Of a stretch of 64,000 nucleotides of DNA, positions 7,619 through 16,272 are shown piece by piece. The position numbers and the translations under genes were made by a program. Below the pieces are notes generated by a model. It was given only the letters and a program-made list of their open reading frames with translations. It was not told the DNA's origin and did not search any database. Within the stretch, counting starts at the first letter, position 1. Every line of letters starts with the position of its first letter. The DNA comes from DATKYQ01 sp964640665 (GTDB lineage: Bacteria > Myxococcota > B64-G9), in contig CAZXHT010000011.1 in the NCBI GenBank assembly GCA_964640665.1, positions 1 through 64,000 of the forward strand, written 5' to 3'.

Positions 7619-7655
7619 TTGACAAATGTATTCAACTGGTATACTGGTAGTACCA
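7619..7655 (+). promoter_or_regulatory. Promoter with overlapping FadR/GntR-type operator
   Basis: TTGACA at 7619-7624 and TATACT at 7640-7645 form a promoter-like pair with a short 15-base spacer. The perfect dyad TGGTAGTACCA (7645-7655) overlaps its start site region and fits the known FadR-subfamily consensus TnGTnnnACnA. This suggests autorepression of the GntR gene and control of the glycyl radical operon behind it. Confidence 0.55.
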
Positions 7656-7688
7656 ATGAGCCAATCAAGGAAAAAATCGTCAGGGGAT

Positions 7689-8402
7689 ATGTTCTCGCCG
7701 GTCGAATCCGAGCGGAGGTCCGACAGGGTAGCCGAGGCCATCCGTGAAACCATTATCGACGGCAGCTTCTCGCCGGGTGAAACGCTTCCGCCCGAGAGAA
7801 TTCTGGCGGCGAGGTTCAAAGTCACCCGCAATACCGTCCGCGAGGCACTCAAGGTGCTCGAGCTGTCGCGGCTGGTCTCTATTAGGCAGGGCAGCGGGGC
7901 ACGGGTGCTCGACTACCTGGCCAACGCCGGTTTCGAGTTCATCTCGACCATGTTCGGGTCGCAGGGAGATGGTCGTAAGGATCTCGTCGCCGACCTGAGT
8001 CAGGCCCGGACGGTGGTGGGGCAGGCCATCTACCACCACGCCATCGATCACTTCGACAACGTCGTCCTCGAAGACGTGCGCGCCGCCGTCGACGATCTGG
8101 CGGCCGAGGCGGACAAGTCACATCCCCACGTGCGCAAGCTGCAGGATCTCGACTTCGAGGTGCAGCACCGGCTGCTTCGGGGCGGGAAGAACCGCACCTT
8201 CATTCTGCTGCACAACTCGATTCGCCACATCTACTCGCGCATGGCTCACTTGTTCGAACCCCTGGTTGAAAATCCCTCGAAACTCGTCGAGCGCTACCGC
8301 TTGATGATCGAAGAGATGCAATCCGGAAACAGCTTGGGCGCCCGGCAGATCATCACCGATATCTTCGCTGAACAAGACCGGGCCCTGGCGCGGAAAAAGT
8401 AA
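7689..8402 (+). CDS. GntR-family (FadR/FCD type) transcriptional regulator
   Basis: The N-terminal winged helix is clear (VAEAIRETIIDGSFSPGETLPPERILAARF, quoted in part: GETLPPER, TRNTVREAL), followed by an all-helical FCD-like effector domain with His/Asp residues that typically bind a metal and a carboxylate ligand. I prefer the start at 7689 because the promoter and operator end at 7655; ATG codons at 7656 and 7626 are in frame but lie on the operator or upstream of the -10 box. The gene ends 12 bases before the glycyl radical enzyme gene, so the regulator is the first gene of that operon. FCD ligands are usually organic acids, which hints at an acidic inducer. Confidence 0.85.
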   Translation: MFSPVESERRSDRVAEAIRETIIDGSFSPGETLPPERILAARFKVTRNTVREALKVLELSRLVSIRQGSGARVLDYLANAGFEFISTMFGSQGDGRKDLVADLSQARTVVGQAIYHHAIDHFDNVVLEDVRAAVDDLAAEADKSHPHVRKLQDLDFEVQHRLLRGGKNRTFILLHNSIRHIYSRMAHLFEPLVENPSKLVERYRLMIEEMQSGNSLGARQIITDIFAEQDRALARKK

Positions 8403-8414
8403 GGAACGTAACCC

Positions 8415-10961
8415 ATGGCCGAGCTCGAACCACGCATCGCTCGTCTGAAACAGCGGCTGCTCGGCGCGCCTTACGAAGTCTGCATGGCGCGCGCGCTGCA
8501 CTTCACCCGGGCCTACCGCGAGAGTCAGGGGATGGATCCCAACCTGCAAAACGCCCTGGCGCTCGAACGAACGCTTGACAACCAAAAGATCTTCATCTAC
8601 CCCGACGAGTACATCGCAGGATCAAAGACCGAACGCTTCCTGGCGGGGCCCCTGTCTGTCGAGCGCGGCGATCTTCTGCGGGTGCTGCAGATGGAGATGG
8701 ATATACTGCAGCAAAAAAAGCGCCCATTTTACATCAACCACGAGAACAAGCGGCTTTTCTTCGAGGAGATTCTTCCTTACTGGGACGGCCGCAGCCTTAG
8801 AGATCGCAAGGCGGCCCTTTGGGAACATGACGGGATCATCGATACCGGCAGCGGACCGCTAAAGAGCCTGAAAAGAACCATCAACCTGTTTCGCTTGCTC
8901 AGGGGAACGGAAAAGGGACGTTTGCAGAAACTGTTCGGCGCCAACCTGCAAGGACCGCTCACGCCGGAGAGGATTCGCAGGCTTTATGCGCTGCGCTTCG
9001 AGTTCGCCCGCAACAACCCGACGCCCGCGATCTTTTGCTTCGACGTCCAGGGCCACCTGAGCCTTGGGGTGGACAAGGTGGTCAAAAAGGGAATGGGCGC
9101 CATCATGGCCGAGGCCGAAAAGCGCATGCGCAGCCTCGGCGAGCACGACAACAAGAAGCGCGCTTTCCTGCGGGCGGTGATCATCAGCCTCGAGGCGGCC
9201 TGCAGATACGCCGAGCGCTTTTCCGATCTGGCCGATGAAAAAGCAAAGACGGCCGAAGGTACCGATGAGAAACGCCGGCTCGAGCGAATCGCCGAAAATT
9301 GCCGGCAGGTTCCCAGGCACAGGCCGAAAACATTCCAGCAGGCGCTCCAGGCCGCCTGGCTGACGCTGATGATCGGCGAGATCCAGTACGGGACCCACGA
9401 GGTCTTCGCGGTGGGAAGGATCGATCAGTACCTCTATTCTTTCTACCGGGCCGATATCGACGCCGGGCGGTTGACCAGGGAGCAGGCCGTCGCCCTGCTG
9501 CAGGAGTTCTTCATCAAGCAGACCTCCAATGTCGATCCCATCCCCGAACTGGGCATGGAGACCAACGGGGTTCTGGGAAACAGCCAGCACGTGGCCGTCA
9601 TCGGCGGGCTCACCCCCGACGGCCGCGACGCCGCCAACGAGCTGACCTATGTCATCCTGGAGGCGTTCGAGCGCATGAAGGGCTCGCTCAACCAACTCTC
9701 GGTGCGAATCTCCGAAAAATCCCAGCCTCGGCTCCTGCGCCGCACCACGCAGGTCTTCAGGAAGGCCTCGGGCATTGCCATCTACAACGACCAGGTCATC
9801 GTCCCGGCGCTAGTGTCCGACGGGATGAGCCTGGAAGACGCCCGCGACTACTGCATCGTCGGCTGCATCGAAACCTCGGGCCAATCCGACACACACGGCT
9901 GCCCCGGGGGACACGAGATGGTGCTGCCGGCGGTACTGGCCATGACCCTCTCGCGCGGAAAGCGCCCCGTCCCGGCCCCGGGGCAGACCGGAGGCATCGA
10001 CTGCGGAGACCCGGCCGGGTTCGACAGCTTCGAAAAGTTGATTTCGGCCTTCAGAAAGCAGCTTCAAGCCCAGGTCGATATATTGGTAAAAGCCGCCGAG
10101 GGGAAAGATCGCGCCTACCGCGACTTCTTGCCGGCACCCTACGTTTCAGCGCTGATGGACGACTGCATCCAGCGCTGCCGCGATATAACCGACGGCGGCG
10201 CGCGCTACGACTTCACCTCGCTGGACGTCCGTGGCCTGGCCACTCTGGTCGACTCGCTGCTGGCTATCAAGTACCTGGTCTACGACAAGCGCGAGCTTAC
10301 ACTCCAGGAGTTCGTCCGTATCCTGGATGACAACTTCGAAGGCCACGAGGCGCTGCGCCTGAGGATCATCAACCAGGCGCCCAAGTACGGCGTCGGGGAC
10401 GAAGAGGCCGATCGGATGGCCGTGGAGGTCATCGACTGGATTCACGAGACCGTTGAGAATCGAAAGAACATCCGCGGCGGGAGCTTTCGGGTGTGCTACT
10501 ACTCCTACGGCAACCACGTCATCGACGGCCTGATGCTGGGCGCCACCCCCGACGGGCGCAAGTCCGGCGAACCCACTTCGAACGGCGTCTCACCCAGCAA
10601 CCTGTTTCAAAGAAATTGCGGCCCCCAGGGCCCCTTGAAGAGCGCGGCCCGCATTCCGCACGAGTTGGCCTCCTCCGGCATCGCTTTGAATATGCGTTTC
10701 CACCCCGGCATGTTGAAAAACGAACAAGGCGTCGAGACTTTCGCCAAGATGATCCAGACCTACTTCGACCTGGGCGGCATGCACATCCAGCCCAACGTGG
10801 TCTCCACCCGGACGCTGAGAGAAGCCCAGCAGAATCCCCAAGACTACAAAGACCTGGTCGTCAAGGTCTCAGGCTACTCGGCCTATTTTTGCGACCTGGG
10901 TAAGTCCATCCAGGAGGACATCATCGCCCGCAGCGAGTTCGGCCCGGAGACTGGTTCATGA
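8415..10961 (+). CDS. Glycyl radical enzyme (pyruvate formate-lyase-like), substrate unknown
   Basis: An 848-residue protein of normal family length. The glycyl radical loop is VKVSGYSAYF with the radical Gly at residue 820, and the active-site Cys484 sits in GCIETSG, so a Glu follows two residues later. Family knowledge: the C-x-E arrangement is typical of eliminating or decarboxylating members (diol dehydratase, choline lyase, isethionate lyase, hydroxyphenylacetate decarboxylase), while pyruvate formate-lyase has adjacent Cys-Cys and benzylsuccinate synthase lacks the Glu. Most dehydratase-type members read GCVEP; here it is GCIET, so a known substrate cannot be assigned. No microcompartment shell gene or signature peptide is near. 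The activase gene overlaps by four bases. An AAGGAA site precedes the ATG. Cytoplasmic and oxygen-sensitive by nature. Confidence 0.9.
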   Translation: MAELEPRIARLKQRLLGAPYEVCMARALHFTRAYRESQGMDPNLQNALALERTLDNQKIFIYPDEYIAGSKTERFLAGPLSVERGDLLRVLQMEMDILQQKKRPFYINHENKRLFFEEILPYWDGRSLRDRKAALWEHDGIIDTGSGPLKSLKRTINLFRLLRGTEKGRLQKLFGANLQGPLTPERIRRLYALRFEFARNNPTPAIFCFDVQGHLSLGVDKVVKKGMGAIMAEAEKRMRSLGEHDNKKRAFLRAVIISLEAACRYAERFSDLADEKAKTAEGTDEKRRLERIAENCRQVPRHRPKTFQQALQAAWLTLMIGEIQYGTHEVFAVGRIDQYLYSFYRADIDAGRLTREQAVALLQEFFIKQTSNVDPIPELGMETNGVLGNSQHVAVIGGLTPDGRDAANELTYVILEAFERMKGSLNQLSVRISEKSQPRLLRRTTQVFRKASGIAIYNDQVIVPALVSDGMSLEDARDYCIVGCIETSGQSDTHGCPGGHEMVLPAVLAMTLSRGKRPVPAPGQTGGIDCGDPAGFDSFEKLISAFRKQLQAQVDILVKAAEGKDRAYRDFLPAPYVSALMDDCIQRCRDITDGGARYDFTSLDVRGLATLVDSLLAIKYLVYDKRELTLQEFVRILDDNFEGHEALRLRIINQAPKYGVGDEEADRMAVEVIDWIHETVENRKNIRGGSFRVCYYSYGNHVIDGLMLGATPDGRKSGEPTSNGVSPSNLFQRNCGPQGPLKSAARIPHELASSGIALNMRFHPGMLKNEQGVETFAKMIQTYFDLGGMHIQPNVVSTRTLREAQQNPQDYKDLVVKVSGYSAYFCDLGKSIQEDIIARSEFGPETGS

Positions 10962-11836
10962 AGGGCCGCGTCTTCGACATCTCCAGAGGCTGCACGGACG
11001 ACGGCCCCGGTCTGAGAACCACTGTTTTCCTGAAGGGCTGCAAACTTGACTGTCCGTGGTGTCACAACCTGGAGGGAAAATCCTTCCTCCCGGAGATCGC
11101 CTTCGACCGCACAAGCTGCATCGGTTGCGGCAAGTGCGAAGAAACCTGCCCGCGCGACTGGCCCCAAGAAGGTTGGAGAGCGGGCTGCATCGCCTGCGGA
11201 AAGTGCGTCCAGACCTGTCCCACAGGTGCCCGCCGCCTGGTCGGCCGGGAAATGAGCGCCGATGAGTTGGTATCGGACCTTGTGACCGATCTGGATTTCT
11301 TCGAGGGCACGGGAGGCGGCGTCACATTTTCAGGCGGCGAGCCGATGGCCCAGGCGGATTTTCTGTTTGCCTGCGCCCGTAAGCTGCGCGAGATTGGCGT
11401 CCACCTGGCAGTCGAAACCTCCGGCTACTGGCCGGCGAAGTTCACAGGCAAGGTCTGTGAGCTGTTCGACCTGGTGCTTTTCGACCTCAAGCACGTGGAT
11501 CCGAACAAGTGCAAGAAATTCATCGGCACAGGCTGCAAAAACGCCATTCAGAATTTGGGTCGCCTGCTCGATAGAGGCATGGCCGTGGAAGTTAGAATTA
11601 CACTCATCCCCGGCTTCAACGACTCAGACGCCGATCTCTCGGCCCTGGCCGGATTCCTTTCCAACCAGGCCGGGAAGCCGCCTGTCCGACTTCAAGCCTT
11701 CCATCGCCTGGCCGTATCCAAGCAGGATCTTTTCGAAAGGTCATACCCCTACGCAAATTTCCAGCCGCTGCCGGGCAAGCGCCTGGCCGAAGCCGCGCGC
11801 TTCTTTGAATCGGGTCTTGTAACAGGTTATTTTTGA
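10958..11836 (+). CDS. Glycyl radical enzyme activating enzyme (radical SAM)
   Basis: A 292-residue radical SAM protein with the family CxxxCxxC triad at Cys28, Cys32 and Cys35 (GCKLDCPWC), and the SAM-binding GGE motif in VTFSGGEPMAQ. Between them lies an inserted ferredoxin-like domain with two 4Fe-4S motifs (CIGCGKCEETC and CIACGKCVQTC), as found in activases of dehydratase-type enzymes but not in the pyruvate formate-lyase activase. It generates the Gly radical on the enzyme encoded immediately upstream, with which it shares an ATGA overlap and hence translational coupling. Confidence 0.92.
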   Translation: MKGRVFDISRGCTDDGPGLRTTVFLKGCKLDCPWCHNLEGKSFLPEIAFDRTSCIGCGKCEETCPRDWPQEGWRAGCIACGKCVQTCPTGARRLVGREMSADELVSDLVTDLDFFEGTGGGVTFSGGEPMAQADFLFACARKLREIGVHLAVETSGYWPAKFTGKVCELFDLVLFDLKHVDPNKCKKFIGTGCKNAIQNLGRLLDRGMAVEVRITLIPGFNDSDADLSALAGFLSNQAGKPPVRLQAFHRLAVSKQDLFERSYPYANFQPLPGKRLAEAARFFESGLVTGYF

Positions 11837-11875
11837 AATGCCGGCAATCGAGTGGTAACCTTGGTGCTCGTGACC

Positions 11876-13141
11876 ATGCGTAACATAGGATTGATGTGTG
11901 TTTTATTCGCTTGCTATCTGTGGCCGATGGCTTCGCTGGCAGCAGGCGGGTTGGATGCAGCCGGCGTCATCAGGCTTTCAGAAGAGAAGTTCCTGTTCGA
12001 GCTGAACGCCCCGGGCGCCGGGGCGGGCGTAAAAATGGTCGATGCTCTCGATGACGGGCGGGTGCCGGCGATCGTCTATTCGCTGCAACCGGATAAACGC
12101 GAGAAAAAACCCTACGAGATCGAGATAGACAAGCTCAGACAGAAGATCGCAAGGCTCGAGGCAGACATGAAGCGTGCCGACGAGTCGCATGTTTTCGAGG
12201 TGGGCAGAAAGCTCGAGCAGGCCAAATACAAGCTCGACAGCAAGCTGATGCAAGCCGCCAAAAAGGGGCTGGACATCCATCGGCCGGAGTACCAGGCCCT
12301 GGCGCTGGGCTTGGTCGTACTTCAAAAAAAGAATGACGCCTGGGTCATCGGCCAGTCGCTGGATCTAGGCAGCTACGATGCCGATTCGCTCGGCGCTGTG
12401 CCCCAAGGGATCGATTTCGAGGTTCGCATGCGCGACTTCAACAGCAACGGCGAGAGCGAACTGGCCATCGACGCCTTCGTCGCGCTGTTCGAAAAAGAGC
12501 CCGAAAGTGATACCTCGCGCACTCACAACTATCACTTCCTGGTCGAGTTCTACCCCCGAAAGGCGAGGATCACCTTCCGCCTCGACGGCGGCATAGACAG
12601 CGGGGGCTGCTGTTCTAGCCCGCTGGACGCCGGTATGACGGCCCGCTATTTCATACGCCAACGCCGCGATCCGGCCGAGCTGGTGGTTATCCGATCGAGC
12701 ACTCAGTGTGAGGCAACAGAGGCACGGGCCACCAAGAAAGACGAAAAACCGGGCGTCACAAGCTACAACTGGTCTGAAGAAAACTCGAGCTGGCATCTTT
12801 TCGACGGCGGCGAGGCGGACGCCTACCTGATCGTTGCCGCCACGACTGAAGAGCGCGAAGAACTCGAGAAGCCGGCCAAGACGCTTGGTAAGCGCAGGAA
12901 AAGAAAAAGGCTCAAGCTGGGGCGGGGATATCCGCGTATAATAATGGGTGACAGTGTTTCAGGCCTGAAGGCCGGCCGCTTCGTATTAGTGCTTGGCCTG
13001 TGCAAGGATAAAAACAAGGCCCAGGCGGCCACCCGCTTCCTGCGCCGCAGGCTGCGCGGCAGGATCTACAAGCTGCGCCTGCGCGGAATCGCAACAAAGG
13101 ACGACCCGAGTCTCGGTCCGGGTTGCCCGGGATCTAGATGA
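11876..13141 (+). CDS. Secreted protein of unknown function, 421 aa
   Basis: Starting at 11876 gives a clean signal peptide (MRNIGLMCVLF to SLAAGG). A coiled-coil segment of ~60 residues (IDKLRQKIARLEADM onwards) follows, then a mixed alpha/beta region with CC near residue 247, and a highly basic stretch (KRRKRKRLKLGRG). The last ~60 residues (GRFVLVLGLCKDKNKAQ) resemble a SPOR-type fold, which would bind denuded peptidoglycan, but conserved residues are not certain. It lies 39 bases after the activase gene and might be cotranscribed, though a functional link is not obvious. Confidence 0.55.
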   Translation: MRNIGLMCVLFACYLWPMASLAAGGLDAAGVIRLSEEKFLFELNAPGAGAGVKMVDALDDGRVPAIVYSLQPDKREKKPYEIEIDKLRQKIARLEADMKRADESHVFEVGRKLEQAKYKLDSKLMQAAKKGLDIHRPEYQALALGLVVLQKKNDAWVIGQSLDLGSYDADSLGAVPQGIDFEVRMRDFNSNGESELAIDAFVALFEKEPESDTSRTHNYHFLVEFYPRKARITFRLDGGIDSGGCCSSPLDAGMTARYFIRQRRDPAELVVIRSSTQCEATEARATKKDEKPGVTSYNWSEENSSWHLFDGGEADAYLIVAATTEEREELEKPAKTLGKRRKRKRLKLGRGYPRIIMGDSVSGLKAGRFVLVLGLCKDKNKAQAATRFLRRRLRGRIYKLRLRGIATKDDPSLGPGCPGSR

Positions 13142-13174
13142 CGAATCAGTTCCCATAGGGGGACAATGATCTTG

Positions 13175-13205
13175 TTGACAATTATTTGGAATACAAATAG
13201 ATAGT
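13175..13205 (+). promoter_or_regulatory. Possible promoter before the barrel protein gene
   Basis: TTGACA at 13175-13180 is a perfect -35 box; the -10 is poorer, with GATAGT at 13200-13205 (19-base spacer) or TAGATA at 13198 (17-base spacer). It sits in an AT-rich gap before the gene at 13250. Confidence 0.35.
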
Positions 13206-13249
13206 CTTGCGGGTGGAGTTTCAGAGCGAAAAACAATAAGGGAGGCAGC

Positions 13250-14239
13250 ATGGCCACAAGACGCTGGACATGGTTGTTGGCGGTTGTCGGAGTTATTACA
13301 GTATCTCTCCCGGTCGGAGTTTCGGCACAATCTCTGTCTCTGGGTCACGCCATGGGACACCTGGAAGATCAAAAACAGGAAAGCACCTTCACCATGTTTA
13401 CCTACATGTTGGCGGGCTACAGCCCAATGAAAATGGTGTACTCCGGGAATGTAAACACCGGCCGCTGGGATAATATAAATAATCAGCTGCAAACCGACAC
13501 CAGTGACTTCACCTATAACGAGCGGAAACAAAAGATGCTCATGCTGGGGCCGCAGTTCGGGGTTCGCTTCAGTCTTCCGGCGGGATTTTCTTTCGGTGCT
13601 TCGCTGGGCGTATCTTATCTGAAGCTCAAGGAAGATATGGATACTCCTGTACCGAATAGTTGGTACGGTAATGACCATCAGGATTTTTATAATTACGATC
13701 CCAACCCTGGGTTTTCCGCTTCGCTCAGCGTTGCCTGGGAGGCGGTTCGATTCAGGCGCATATCGGCTGTCTTGGGCCTGCAGCTTCAATACCTGTCCAC
13801 CTTGGGTCTAAGCGGCCACTCGGTTACAGGGAATGAGAATTACGCGGACGGCTCAGGCCGCTATTACAGCGAGGCCAGCACCTCCGATCTTTCCATGCAC
13901 CTTTTTATCATCCAGCCCCATCTCGGGCTTGAATGGCGCCCGTTCCAAAGCTTCATCGTGAACAGCTTCGGAATGTCTTTCACCTTCATGTTCTCTGCGG
14001 GAACGTTGAACAGGCACACGAACTTTTCACACATTACCATAGACAATGCCGGCAACCAAGTCGTAGACCCGGGTTACTCTTTGGAAGAGACCAACATCGA
14101 CGTTTCCGTCCACCCGATCCAGTATCTTGGAGCCTACTACGCCTGGTATTTTGCCATCCCGCATTTCGGAACCCTGGGCGCGGAGATCCAGTTCGGCAGT
14201 TTGCTTGTCGGCATGGTTTCTTACCAGTACATGTTCTAA
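13250..14239 (+). CDS. Outer-membrane beta-barrel-like protein
   Basis: AAGGGAGG precedes the ATG. The 329-residue product has a signal peptide ending near SVSAQS, then alternating aromatic/hydrophobic strands separated by polar turns (FGVRFSLPAGFSFGASLGVS, quoted in part: GFSFGASLG, LGLQLQYLS), and terminates in SYQYMF, the C-terminal Phe after aromatic residues expected for BAM-inserted barrels. About 12 strands are plausible. It starts a run of three same-strand envelope genes. Function unknown. Confidence 0.65.
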   Translation: MATRRWTWLLAVVGVITVSLPVGVSAQSLSLGHAMGHLEDQKQESTFTMFTYMLAGYSPMKMVYSGNVNTGRWDNINNQLQTDTSDFTYNERKQKMLMLGPQFGVRFSLPAGFSFGASLGVSYLKLKEDMDTPVPNSWYGNDHQDFYNYDPNPGFSASLSVAWEAVRFRRISAVLGLQLQYLSTLGLSGHSVTGNENYADGSGRYYSEASTSDLSMHLFIIQPHLGLEWRPFQSFIVNSFGMSFTFMFSAGTLNRHTNFSHITIDNAGNQVVDPGYSLEETNIDVSVHPIQYLGAYYAWYFAIPHFGTLGAEIQFGSLLVGMVSYQYMF

Positions 14240-14280
14240 ACCAAGAAACGGTCGATCTCGGATGATCATGGGAGTGCGAC

Positions 14281-14913
14281 ATGGAAAAAGATATTAAGAT
14301 AACTAAACTCGGTGTAGTGATTTTTACAAGCGCGCTCTTGTTTGCCTGCGCGCATGAGGGAACTTTAGTCACCCTCGGATCGGAGCGAACGTCGATTTTA
14401 CGGGCCAGCGATCAATCGGTTTTCACCGACGCCATCGATTCAGCCTTTGACAAGGTGGATATCGGCGGCATGAAGAACAAACTCAGAGAGGCGAAGACCG
14501 AGACGGCCTACATGATCATCGTCGCTCCGTTCCAAAACTCCGCGGCGATCTTGGATTACATAAAAATGAAGGCGGCCATCGTCGCCGGGCAACTGGGGAT
14601 CAAGGTCTTGGAAGTAAACCGGATCATCGAGCGCATTTCCCCGGAACGCACCTGGGAAGTTCTCCAGGAGGAATACCCGGACACCGACGCCAGGATTATC
14701 GTGGCGGTGTCCTACGCCGGGGTGGACGAGATCACCGCCAAGGAAAGACAGACCAGCCATGGCTCCAAGAAACCGGACCGGATTTTCAAGGGGCGCTTCA
14801 AGGCCAGCTTCGGAGTCACTCCGAGGAAGGCGGGTTTTACGGCGGTAGTACAAAATATCGAAGGTGAGTCAGAGTACGAGGTGGTGGAAGGCAAGTATGT
14901 CGATGTGCGCTAG
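14281..14913 (+). CDS. Putative lipoprotein, 210 aa
   Basis: Signal peptide with lipobox LLFACAHEG. The body is soluble alpha/beta: VAPFQNSAAILDYIKMKAAI, quoted in part as IVAPFQNSAA, and a predicted strand RIIVAVSYAG, loosely like the nucleotide-free CsgG/LpoB-type fold. It follows the barrel gene by 41 bases and precedes an IPT/TIG lipoprotein by 21 bases, so these probably form one transcription unit. No family assignment is possible by eye. Confidence 0.6.
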   Translation: MEKDIKITKLGVVIFTSALLFACAHEGTLVTLGSERTSILRASDQSVFTDAIDSAFDKVDIGGMKNKLREAKTETAYMIIVAPFQNSAAILDYIKMKAAIVAGQLGIKVLEVNRIIERISPERTWEVLQEEYPDTDARIIVAVSYAGVDEITAKERQTSHGSKKPDRIFKGRFKASFGVTPRKAGFTAVVQNIEGESEYEVVEGKYVDVR

Positions 14914-14934
14914 CTTCCCGCGGGTGTTTTTCCC

Positions 14935-16272
14935 ATGAAACAGCAAAGACAGCTGATAGTGGGCGTAGTTTTTATGTTCGGGGGGGTGCTTCCTGCTTGG
15001 TTGTCCGCAGGCTGCGCGGGAGAGCCTGGCACTACCATTCATGAGCCTCCCGACGAGGTGGCGATCTCCTTCGCTCTGGGAGACTGGCAGGCGAACTTGC
15101 AAGGCGGCCTGATCCAATCTGCCATGAACCTGGTATACGATGATTACCTGCACATGGGGCGGAGTAAATCGGATTTTGAACGCTGGGCAGGTTCGCTTAC
15201 GGGGACTTTAGAGCCTAAGATCCAGATTTCCCAAGTGGTCATACGAATAGACGGAGAGCAGGCGGAAGTCGATTACCTTCTTTGGGTGCAGGGTTGCGAG
15301 GCCGGCTCCGATTTGCCGAACCCTCCACCTCCCAACTGCCAGACCATGCTGAGGTGCGAGTCCTCCCGCCCCGGTTGCGGCTGGCTCAGGTATCTTCGCA
15401 AGACCAACCACTTGTGGGGATTTTCCGGAGATCGGGCTTCCTGGGGTCATGATTTTTCCCTTCAAGCGAAAGGAGGGAAGATCTGCTTGCTCGGTTCGGT
15501 CTACGATCCGCAGCGTACTTTCACCCAGGTTACCGTGAGCTGGGCGGGGCTGGAGCAGGCCGAGGGAGGGACGGTCACCCTGGAGCGGCTGTCCGGCGAC
15601 TATTGGCGGCTGCCCGATGATTGCCTGATTCCCAACGAACTGTACCCGAGCCACCCACTGCCCTGGGATCTGGATATTCATCTGGAAAGCGCATCCGGGA
15701 ATATAGATTCTTCCCGGCGTTTTTCTTCAGTGATGGACGGCTTTGCCAGCGATCTTTTTCCCAACGGAGAGGTAATGCCCCCGTTCGATTTCAGCTGGGT
15801 GATCCCGGAGAAGGGGGAAGGGGGAGTTCAAGTCGAGGTGCATTCCGGGGAAGAGGTATTGTGGCGCTCCCCCATGACCTACCAGGAATCCATGGGGTAC
15901 AGCGGCCCGAACCTGGAGGAGGAAGTACCCTACGACTATCAAGTTTGGGTGTACGATACCTTCGGGAACAGCTCCGTAGTCGACGGAACGCTGGTGGCCA
16001 TTTCCGGGACGCTGATTACTCCTCAACCTTCCGGCATCACTCCCCAAGTGGGCAGCGCCGCGGGAGGAGACAGCATTATCGTCAGCGGGGAGGGATTTCT
16101 TGCCGGGGCCAGGGTGTTGTTCGACATCAGCGAGTGTCTGGATACGCAGGTGGTGGATGCCACCCGGATCCAGTGTATCTCCCCCCCCCTCGATTCCGGC
16201 ACCTACAATGTCTTGGTCATAAACCCATCGGGGCGTGTCGGGCTCATTGCGGGCGGGTTTCAAATACCTTAG
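14935..16272 (+). CDS. Lipoprotein with C-terminal IPT/TIG domain
   Basis: The signal peptide ends in lipobox LSAGCAGEP. The central ~300 residues contain several Cys pairs (GCEAGSDLPN, CQTMLRCESSRPGCG) and no family I recognise. The last ~80 residues are a clear IPT/TIG Ig-like fold: PQVGSAAGGDSIIVSGEGF, then FDISECLDTQ, TRIQCISPP, GTYNVLVINP. Such domains mediate surface protein or carbohydrate contacts. The stop overlaps the stop region of the convergent gene by four bases. Confidence 0.7.
   Translation: MKQQRQLIVGVVFMFGGVLPAWLSAGCAGEPGTTIHEPPDEVAISFALGDWQANLQGGLIQSAMNLVYDDYLHMGRSKSDFERWAGSLTGTLEPKIQISQVVIRIDGEQAEVDYLLWVQGCEAGSDLPNPPPPNCQTMLRCESSRPGCGWLRYLRKTNHLWGFSGDRASWGHDFSLQAKGGKICLLGSVYDPQRTFTQVTVSWAGLEQAEGGTVTLERLSGDYWRLPDDCLIPNELYPSHPLPWDLDIHLESASGNIDSSRRFSSVMDGFASDLFPNGEVMPPFDFSWVIPEKGEGGVQVEVHSGEEVLWRSPMTYQESMGYSGPNLEEEVPYDYQVWVYDTFGNSSVVDGTLVAISGTLITPQPSGITPQVGSAAGGDSIIVSGEGFLAGARVLFDISECLDTQVVDATRIQCISPPLDSGTYNVLVINPSGRVGLIAGGFQIP

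Noticed and set aside
8415..10961. Pyruvate formate-lyase or benzylsuccinate synthase as the identity of the glycyl radical enzyme
   Set aside because: Adjacent Cys-Cys of pyruvate formate-lyase is absent, and a Glu follows the active Cys by two residues, unlike benzylsuccinate synthase; the activase also has two extra 4Fe-4S sites.
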